NCBI GenBank assembly: GCA_964017045.1
Contig: OZ024809.1
Coordinates: 10,315,012-10,379,011, forward strand
DNA: 64,000 nucleotides
Direction: 5' to 3'
Origin: Omphiscola glabra
Lineage: Eukaryota; Mollusca; Gastropoda; Lymnaeidae
Position 1 is the first letter of the stretch. Each line of letters begins with the position of its first letter. The notes under the pieces were generated by a model that saw only the letters and a list, made by a program, of their open reading frames with translations, did not search any database and was not told where the DNA came from. This document shows positions 1-9,000 of the stretch, piece by piece. Both the position numbers and the translations under genes were made by a program.

Positions 1-630
1 CAGCCATCGACAGCGACCGTCTGCGTTTTTTGGAGATGTAGGACCTAAACCAAGCCAAAACTGAACCAGAAATTCTAAAGTAATTTTCAAGGGTTTCATG
101 GTCAACAGTGTCAAAGGCCGCACTGAGGTCTAAGGGGATCAGGATGGAGACATCATCACTGTCCAATGCGAGCAAGAGATCATTGGTAACTCTCAAGAGA
201 GCTGTCTCAGTGCTATGGAAATGTCTATATGCCGACTGATTAGGGCTGAGAAGAGAGTGGTCGTTTAAAAAAGCAAAAGTTGTTTTTAGAACTAGTTTTA
301 CAATGACTTTAGATTTTTTTAAAATTATAAGTTAGATACTGGTCTATAATTTTTTTAAATTATTTTCATCAAGACAAGGCTTCTTAATCAATGGTTTGAT
401 GACAGCTGACTTACAAATAGAAGAAACAGTGCCAGAAGACAAGCTTTCTTTGACAATGTGGGTTATCGTTGTGATCAAATGATCTAATGACTCAACCAAC
501 AGGGGGGTGGGGATGGGGTCCAAAGAACATGACGTAGGTTTAGACTTAAGAATAATACTTTTCACCTCTTGTTCTGAAATCGGTTTAACAACATCGAAAT
601 GTGAACTAACACAAGAAAAAGGAGGCAAAT
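1..630 (-). mobile_element. LINE reverse transcriptase fragment (CR1/L2/jockey-like)
   Basis: On the minus strand, 628-344 encodes fingers/palm-type RT sequence with the motif SCSLDPIPTPLL. After an interruption the frame resumes across about 215-1, including LDLSAAFDTVDH, the conserved RT motif A region with its catalytic Asp. The fragment runs off the left edge of the window. Stops and frame breaks near 300-345 show it is a decayed copy. Naming it a non-LTR retrotransposon is secure; the clade is inferred from the wording of the motif. Confidence 0.8.
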
Positions 631-889
631 CTAGTGGTGATATGTCAAGAAGATTAAGGCTCAGCGCGAATGTCAGCAGCTGCCCCCCTCAGCTACGAAT
701 GTGGTCACTGGCACTGCGCCCCCCCCCCCCACCCCGAAAATCTGAAATGCCTCCCGCCAACCCGGGGGAAATTGTCTGAAAGAAACAATGTCTGAAACAA
801 TACAGATTTCTGCTGTTCAGCAGATTGTGTCCCGCCTAACTACTTACGAACATTACAAATGTTTACGTAGCATTCTGTCGATATATATA

Positions 890-1258
890 ATATATATATA
901 TTTCACTGCACATCTGCAATATATCAACCATCACAGCCTTCAAAACTGCACTCAAAACACATCTCTTTAAACTCTAATACTCCGACTGATTCCCCACATC
1001 TGATCGATAAACGATGCTCCTGGCCGCCGTCCATGGCTTGTCATTTAAAAGTTCTGGTGTGGATGAGGTGAATATGCATTTGTTTTTGTTTTGTCTCTAT
1101 ACATCTGTTCTTTATGACATAAGTGTATTTTATTTTATTGTCACGATTATGTCTCTTTTTCTAATATTTTTTTGTACAGCGCTGTGAGCCCAGCCCTGGG
1201 CTGGGGTACCGTGCTATATAAGACAACTAATAATATTAATAATAATAATATTATTAAT
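890..1258 (+). mobile_element. LINE 3' end with ORF2 C-terminus and microsatellite tail
   Basis: A short frame at about 919-972 ends in AFKTALKTHLFKL and a stop, the usual C-terminus of CR1/jockey-type ORF2. A 3' UTR follows, finishing in AGCGCTGTGAGCCCAGCCC, GCTATATAAGACAAC and a TAA/ATA-rich tail. A second copy of the UTR lies at 4960-5160, which defines the family. Orientation is opposite to the RT fragment at 1-630, so these are separate insertions. Confidence 0.75.
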
Positions 1259-1336
1259 ATCCGTCTTTCGGTTTACCCAATCTACCAGTTCCTTAATTGG
1301 ATGTGTTAACGAAAATTACGGATTATCAGTTGTGTT

Positions 1337-1515
1337 TATTTTTTCAACATGGTTGCATTAAAAGCGGATTTTACCGATCAAAGCTTTTAAAATATAAAAA
1401 AAATTAGTCGTCCTGAATATATATATTTTTTCAACATGGTTGCATTAAAAGCGGATTTTACCGATCAAAGCTTTTAAAATATAAAAAAAATTAGTCGTCC
1501 TGAATATATATATAT
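1337..1515. repeat. Tandem duplication, 87 bp x2
   Basis: Two nearly identical 87-bp copies, each running from TTTTCAACATGGTTGCATTA to a TA-rich end after GTCGTCCTGAATATATA. The TA run at the junction may have mediated the duplication. Confidence 0.9.
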
Positions 1516-2330
1516 CGGGAATTCCTTTTATTTCAAAACATGTTACTTGAAATTTCCCCCATGCCTATTTTTAGCTAGCTCCGTTGAATTCCCAAATAAC
1601 ACGATCGTTGTTAGTCCGTCAAATCAAGCTTAACATTCTAAACTTATTTCAAGGCTCTCCTTTGAAAAGGCAGAAAATGCGAACATAAGTTCATCGTTAA
1701 AAAATACCATTTTAGGAATCTTTATTACATAAATCATATGACGGGATCATAATCATATTTATGTAAAATTTTACATGCTAAAAAAAATAAAATGTTTTTT
1801 AATGCAGTAGATAATGTCAAATTTCAAGTATGCGTTTTTTTCTAATATAAATATTTATTGAATGACAATCTAATATTATAATTTTCTCTGATAACTGCTT
1901 TTGTATTTTTAAAGACATGGAATCTAATCAGATCTTCTGTTGAATCCGATATTCATAAAATTATAATGAAAAATACACATTGTAAGTCACTGCTGTTACT
2001 GTTATATATTTTTTTTTTAAATTATTAACGTATTACCCTTAAATCAATGAATCAATGCAGATTACATTCCTGCCTTTTTGGATAATGTTTGAAGAAAAAT
2101 AATTTTAAAAAATAAAATAAAACTATCTAACCAGAAGTAGTTTTTGTCAGAGAACAACGAATAGAAATTTAAAACATGTGTTATTTTGTCTTGTCTGCTG
2201 AAGAAGGCATTTGGCCGAGAGGTCCTTGTAATTTACTTTTTTTTTCAAGCCTACACATATCTTGTGCCACTATTTATTTACTTTCCTCTTACATTGCCCT
2301 TAAACGAAAATCCTGATAGCCTCCACTCCC
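1516..2330. other. AT-rich non-coding spacer
   Basis: Very AT-rich sequence with no sustained reading frame, no recognised repeat and no RNA gene that I can support. Confidence 0.6.
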
Positions 2331-2331
2331 T

Positions 2332-3346
2332 GTCTTGTCTCCACTGCTAGTATTGTATCTACTGCTCACCTTATCTCCACTGCTAGTCTTGTATCCACCG
2401 TTCGTCTTGTCTCCGCTGCTAGTCTTGTCTCCGCTGCTAGTCTTGTCTCCGCTGTTAGTCTTGTCTCCGCTGTTAGTCTTGTCTCCGCAGTCTTGTCTCC
2501 GCTGCTAGTCTTGTCTCCACTGCTAGTCTTGTCTCCACTGCTAGTCTTGTCTCCGCTGCTAGTCTTGTCTCCGCTGCTAGTCTTGTCTCCGCCGCTAGTC
2601 TTGTCTCCGCCGCTAGTCTTGTCTCCACCGCTAGTCTTGTCTCCACCGCTAGTCTTGTCTCCGCCGCTAGTCTTGTCTCCGCCGCTAGTCTTGTCTCCGC
2701 CGCTAGTCTTGTCTCCGCCGCTAGTCTTGTCTCCGCCGCTAGTCTTGTCTCCACTGCTAGTCTTGTCTCCGCTGCTAGTCTTGTCTTCACTGCTAGTCTT
2801 GTCTCCGCTGCTAGTCTTGTCTCCGCTGCTAGTCTTGTCTCAACTGCTAGTCTTGTCTCAACTGCTAGTCTTGTCTCCGCTGCTAGTCTTGTATCCGCTG
2901 CTAGTCTTGTCTCCGCTGCTAGTCTTGTCTCCGCTGCTAGTCTTGTCTCCACCGCTAGTCTTGTCTCCACCGCTAGTCTTGTCTCCACCGCTAGTCTTGT
3001 CTCCACTGCTAGTCTTGTCTCCACCGCTAGTCTTGTCTCCGCTGCTAGTCTTGTCTCCGCTGCTAGTCTTGTCTCCACCGCTAGTCTTGTCTCCACTGCT
3101 AGTCTTGTCTCCACTGCTAGTCTTGTCTCCGCTGCTAGTCTTGTCTCCGCTGTTAGTCTTGTCTCCACTGCTAGTCTTGTCTCCACTGCTAGTCTTGTCT
3201 CCACTGCTAGTCTTGTCTCCGCTGCTAGTCTTGTCTCCGCTGCTAGTCTTGTCTCCGCTGCTAGTCTTGTCTCCGCTGCTAGTCTTGTCTCCGCTGCTAG
3301 TCTTGTCTCCGCTGCTAGTCTTGTCTCCGCTGCTAGTCTTGTCTGC
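2332..3346. repeat. 18-bp minisatellite, about 56 copies
   Basis: The unit is TCTTGTCTCCGCTGCTAG with single-base variants (CCACTG, CCACCG, CAACTG). Because 18 is divisible by 3 and the unit lacks in-frame stops, the array stays open in three frames on both strands and yields artificial repetitive proteins. The first units (2332-2400) are the most diverged, as expected for an array edge. Confidence 0.95.
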
Positions 3347-3529
3347 CCTCCTTGTTTTTTCCCATCTTTTATTGTAGTGCACATCAATGGAGAGCTTGCG
3401 GAATGACAGTATACATTTATATTTTTTTTATGCGACGAGTTTTTTAAAAACCCCTTATTAACGAAGTTGTTTGAACAAATAAATATTTTAAATAACAAGC
3501 ATTTTTATCATTGTGCTGGCATCAGTCCG

Positions 3530-3790
3530 TCAAAATGTGACGATGACGTAGACTTCGCAGGTCGAAATCCACAAGGCCTAGGATTAATCTTTTTTAAGGA
3601 TTATTTATTAGCTGGTTCCCTACGCATCAAATCGCCTATCTCCCCGCCGCTGGATAACCCAAGGGAACATCGTGTGGATGATACAGCTTGGCACCAGTGG
3701 CGTCGCGGGAGTTGTCGGAATGTTTCATTGTGCCAATGTTATCCGCCTACGGGGCTCCATCCCCGGGTTTGAATTCAGAGTCTTCTAACC
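3530..3790. repeat. Possible tRNA-derived SINE or other interspersed repeat
   Basis: GC-richer block in AT-rich surroundings. TTGGCACCAGTGGC resembles an RNA polymerase III A box and GGGTTTGAATTC resembles a B box about 70 bp downstream. The block also has an open frame, but no known protein motif. No second copy occurs in the window, so the assignment is tentative. Confidence 0.25.
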
Positions 3791-3799
3791 CTGAACAAG

Positions 3800-4950
3800 C
3801 ATAACTATTTCTTGACAACGACTGAAAATAGCGCAAAACGTCACATGGGATCTAGTCACTAAAGCTCTAAGAAATCGGAAATTTCCAATATTTCTTGTCA
3901 TGAGGGTCCGTAGACGTTTTTCAAATGTACAGAGTACGGCATCCAACTGATTACAGTTACCCCGTGTTTAATGAGACAGACGGAAGTATTATTTCAGCAA
4001 GTAAGTCTAAGTATGATATTCACCTAATCATAAAATGTGAGTATTTATTTTAGTGTTAAACATTCTTTTTAAATTTTAAAGGTCATTTTTCACGACTGTT
4101 GTAGTGTCGTTAAAAAAAATAGCATACATTTTTTCAAAAAATATTTTGAAGCGAAATCAAATGTAAAAAAACTCGGTGCTTGCTATTTCTTGTTGGTAGC
4201 TTTAAACATTATATGACCGACACCGGCCAGAATGCCATACAAATTTTTTAATAAAAAAATATTTGAATATGCTTTATCTGCCAATTGTAACTGTGATGTG
4301 GGTCATAGTTGATATCAGGGCTGTGTGAACGGGCTGGGGGCACTCGACCTGGGCACCAACATCATGTGCATCAAAACTGGCTTAAGATAGGACCTTAATA
4401 GTGAAATAAACGATTAAAAAAAACACGTACCTCACAAAGACAGTCGACGACAAAGTCATATGTTAGTGGTCCACCTCGGGTGGCACTTTTCTATCTATTG
4501 AGTGGCGCGATTTTCAACCGGTGTTTTTTTTTTAATTCTTAGTTTCATCAAGTATCTTTTAAAAATGTACAAGATTTGTTTTGTCCGTTAAATAATTAAG
4601 ATTTAAAGAGAATTTAGCATTTTGGCCATACATTTTATTTTATTGAGCTCGCAACTCTGAACTGCAGTTAGAAAAGCTTGTTATATCTGTAATGGTTTGT
4701 TCACAACGACATGTTTGTTTTTCTCTAATCGTTATTTCGCTCACTAAATTTCAACTCAGTTCGCAATTCATCCCAGACAATAGGCACGCACCCCGACGTT
4801 CACATAACGTACATATTTGATAGGAAAATAAACATTATTCAAAGACATGACGTCATAAAGGTTACTGACAAATTATAATGAGGAAAAAACGAGAACGAGG
4901 CTACGCCTTGCAGGCACGCATAGACTCGAGCTCCCGATTGATTGCAATTT
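3800..4950. other. AT-rich non-coding spacer
   Basis: No supported gene, RNA or tandem repeat was seen in this stretch; long A/T runs dominate. Confidence 0.5.
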
Positions 4951-4954
4951 TTTG

Positions 4955-5160
4955 TGTAAGTTCTGGGGTGGGTGGGGTGAATATGAATTTGTTTTTGTTT
5001 TGTCTCTATACAGCTGTTTTTTGTATCACATAAATGCACTTTATTTTATTGTCACGATTATGTTTCCTTTGCTAATATTTTTATGTACAGCGCGGTGAGC
5101 CTAGCCCTAGGCTGGGGTACCGCGCTATATAAGACAACATATAATAATGATAATAATAAC
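4955..5160 (+). mobile_element. LINE 3' UTR copy (same family as 890-1258)
   Basis: Aligns over its length with 1048-1258: GTTCTGGGGTGGGTGGGGTG, TTTGTTTTTGTTTTGTCTCT, TTATTGTCACGATTATGT, then AGCGCGGTGAGCCTAGCCC and GCTATATAAGACAAC with a TAATAA tail. It is 5'-truncated, as expected of LINE retrotransposition. Confidence 0.8.
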
Positions 5161-5374
5161 ACATGGTCACGTGAAGAACCGACGTATTCACATAAACGAG
5201 TCAACGCCTAGTGTGTATAACTCAATAGTTCACAAGTGTGTCAAAACTTACCTCTGTGCGGTTACAGGTTCACGCTGATGAATGTACAATTACTTTCGTC
5301 GCAAGTGTGCTGTGTTTTTTTAATTGTTGATCTGACAATATTTTTTTTTTGACAAACCCTTCTTTCCCTCTCTG

Positions 5375-5465
5375 TGTCTCTTCCCCCTTTCTGTCTCTCT
5401 CACTCTCTCTCTCTTTCTCTCACCCTCTCTTCTTCTTTCTCTTCCTCTCTCTCCATATATGTATG

Positions 5466-5513
<48 letters not shown>

Positions 5514-5585
5514 CCCCTTCTCTCTTCGTATCTCTCTTTCTATCTTTTCCTCCCTCTCTTCCCTCTCTCTCTTCTCTCTGTCTCT

Positions 5586-5626
<41 letters not shown>

Positions 5627-5700
5627 CCCCCTCTCTCTCTCTTCCTCTCTCTCTATCCTATCTCCCTTCCTCTCACTTTCTCTCCTTCTCTCCAATTTAT
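5375..5700. repeat. CT-rich low-complexity tract with TA microsatellite
   Basis: (CT)n/(TCTC)n simple sequence interrupted at about 5456-5512 by (TA)n. Reading frames here are low-complexity artefacts. Confidence 0.95.
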
Positions 5701-5973
5701 TAATGTCTCTTATTTAAACTTGTTCCTTGTATAAACCCGACCGTGACTAAACATCTGCTTTTGGGGGGGGGGGGGGGGGATATATATCCTTCCTGTCAAA
5801 AGATTTTTCAAGGGTTTTTTTCCCGTAAAGATATTGTGTAGCATGGGTTGTGTAAGATAACTGATATTTTGTTTCACAAACACCATGACACATTACCGGT
5901 ATCGATCACATCCATGGTATATTATTTATTTATTTTTTATGTTTCATGTATTGTATGTATATGATTTACAGAA

Positions 5974-6068
5974 ATGGCAGCTGAAAAAAACTTCGAGACA
6001 GTTCAAGAACTTTTAGAACGTGGGAATGCCGATGAAGTGTCTAACCGAGGAAACTTTTTAACCAATAG
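5974..6068 (+). CDS. TNF ligand exon 1: start codon and cytoplasmic tail
   Basis: ATG in the context CAGAAATGG follows an acceptor-like TTTACAG at 5971, so an upstream non-coding exon is likely. It encodes MAAEKNFETVQELLERG... and ends at the donor AATAG|GTTAGT, phase 2. Confidence 0.7.
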
Positions 6069-9000
6069 GTTAGTAGTTATATTAAAAATTGAAATGGAAA
6101 CAAGAAAACGGAAATTCCCAATCTTTTATCGTAGGGAAACCCCAATTTTAAAGGACGTCATAGGTGTGTTTTTTTTTGTTTTTTTTGCGTGACTTGTATG
6201 CAAATGATTTCATTGAAACTTCGAATTCGTTCTATTTTTAATTGTAAAAAAAAACCATCTAATTTAATGAAGTTATGCTGCTGAGTCAAAATATTTCTTC
6301 GGTCGCCAGTAAAATTGACTAAGACGTGTTTTTGAAAAAAAGCTACTCTGACTGCCAAAAAAAAAAAAAAACAAAGAAAGAATAAAAACCGAAAATCTTT
6401 CATCATGCTTCATCAGTGTGCCATTGATACAGTCGACAGTGGTCGGCAAATCGCGGCTCGCAAGCGGCTCTTTAACGACCTGAGTGCGGCTCGGCCAGAA
6501 ATCGGTTTTGAATCCGAAGAACATGGTTCTTGACAGTTTCTTGAAAATAAATTTTGGCTCTCAACATTTTTTTTAATATTCCTGTTGCTGATTTTTTGGC
6601 TCTTTTGACTAATGAGTTTGTCGACCACTGATATAGAATAATTTGTGTCACTGTGATATTATTATTTATGTAAATGGGATATCATAATTTACGTCACTGG
6701 GATATAATTATTTATGTCACTGGGATATAATTATTTATGTCACTGGGATATATTATATTATGTAAATGGAATCGGATAATTTAGATAATGTATATTACTG
6801 GGTTAGGAAAAAGTATGTTACTGTGATAATATAATGTATGCCACTGAGTTAAGATGGACATTAATAAATGGATGGTTGGGAAGGAGCTACATCTTCGACT
6901 TTGTAGAAGGGCATGGGGGTGACATGGTTGAGAACCTCTAGGTGGAGATAATCAGTCAACTTAAGAAAAGATTTCAGTGGCTATCCCTCTTAGCTAACAG
7001 ACGACGACACAGGTCGGAGCCTAGGTTTCAATTTTTTACTTCCTTAGGGCGTCTCTCTTTTTTTTCCTTCATATCTCTGCGATGACAGACTTTTTCTAAC
7101 GACTCTCCATATCAAACCAAAGTCATTTAACAGAAGAAATGCCAAAGATGACACCCTACATGACGCCCTACACGACATCATACAAGTCACCCCTCACAGT
7201 CACCCCACACTGTAATCCCCACACAGTCACCCCACACAGTCACCCCACACAGTCACCCCACACAGTCACCCCACACAGTCACTCATTTAGAAGCTGTTGT
7301 TTTGTTGTTCCCTCAGACTGAATAAATCATCCCATTTTATTATTAATTTTGAATTATTAATTTTTATATCAAACATGGGGGGGGGGGGGTGGTGAACAGT
7401 GGCGTAGCGAGCTTAACTCGCGCCCGGGGCACAATACCTTTTTAGTGCCCCCCCCTATTCGAAAACCATACAATATTATATGTAAAATATACCATTTGGC
7501 GCCCCTATGTGAGTAGCGCCCGGGGTATGATGCCCCCTTGCCCCCCCCTCACTACGCCACTGGTGGTGAATGAGCACGGCCATGCGAAACGGGGGGTGAG
7601 GGTGAATGTGAAATCCGCGCCGGGCGGCATCTTCAGACGGAGCCAAACGTATTTTTATAATCATGCTTTGGTGTATGCTTTTTTTGGGGGGGCGCAGCTT
7701 TGTTTTCCACCGCCCTGACCATAGGACTGTCAGCTGATCATAGGACTGTCGGCTGTATAAGGTTCGAGAAACACTTGATAATAGTTAGAAGGGAACTGCC
7801 TTTCCCTAAAGTGGTGTCTGATGCGTCATTCGTTGTGTCAAAGCACTCATGGGGATATCGTGATATTTCCGGATTTAAATAAGGGTGAGCTGTTTTATAG
7901 TAATTTTAATATACATTAATTTATTCTGACGTTTAATATCTATAGTTTGGTGACATTTAATAATATTTTTTTAAATTCTCACTTCCATAGACTGCTCAGT
8001 GAGAAGTGTATAAAGATTTGCAACGTCCTTTTCACCGTTGCCGCACTCTTACTCAGTGTTACCGCTCTTGTGCTAGCATTGGTGATCACACCCTCACGTG
8101 CCGAAAGTGACGTCAAACAGGTTAGTGTGGACACTCTGCTTTAGCTCGTATCATTAATTAAACACTAATTATGAAAAAAAAATACTTAAAGACGTTCTAT
8201 GAAAGAGGATTTTAAAAAAACACTTTAAAAAAAATAAATTTCTTAAAATGCAATACGCAATTTTCTGCGTATGAAACTTCCCTTTAATCTCTCTCTCTAC
8301 ATATATTTAGCTCCACATTACAATGACGTTTTTTTTAAACGTACTTATAATTTATTTTATTATTTCCTTAATCCGCACGTGAAAGTGATTTAGATTTAAT
8401 TCAGTGTAACGAATCTGTAAAAAAAAAAAATGTTTAAATCTTTAAAATGTACTTCGCGTTTCATCACCATTCTGGTATCAACCGATCTAACGTCATGGCA
8501 TGCACACTATTAAATGGATCGCTATCGTCCCCAGGCAAACTCAAGCGAGTATTTAGTGTGTGTAAAGTGTGAGAGGTTCAAGTGGTCCACATCCCCAACT
8601 CAGACGGAGCTTTTAGATCAGATTGACAAAGTGGAGAACGGAGAAAAATGTTGTGCTCGAAACCAAACACAGCTTAGGGTTTTGTTTGACCTGGTGAGTG
8701 CTTCATGTTAAACTTTTGAAGTACTGTATGTTAAACTTTTGAAGTACTGTATGTTAAACTTTTGAAGTACTGTATGTTAAACTTAGTGAGTATTGTATGT
8801 CTAAAATTGTGAGTACGATATGTTAAACTTGGTGAGTACTTTGCTAACTTTAACTCACGTTTTCTTTTGTAGGTTATGAACAGAACCCTGAAACCATTGG
8901 GTAAGTCTGGTGAAACTTATCTCACGCAGTCAGTCCATGCTTAGTACTTTGTTGTACATCACAAGCCATCAACTCTTCCATCTACCAGTGTCCATCCCTT

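Noticed and set aside
2473..3498. Long repetitive frames (341 and 294 codons) over the 18-bp array
   Set aside because: The frames exist only because an 18-bp unit without stops is repeated; all open frames translate to six-residue repeats and none has splice or domain support.
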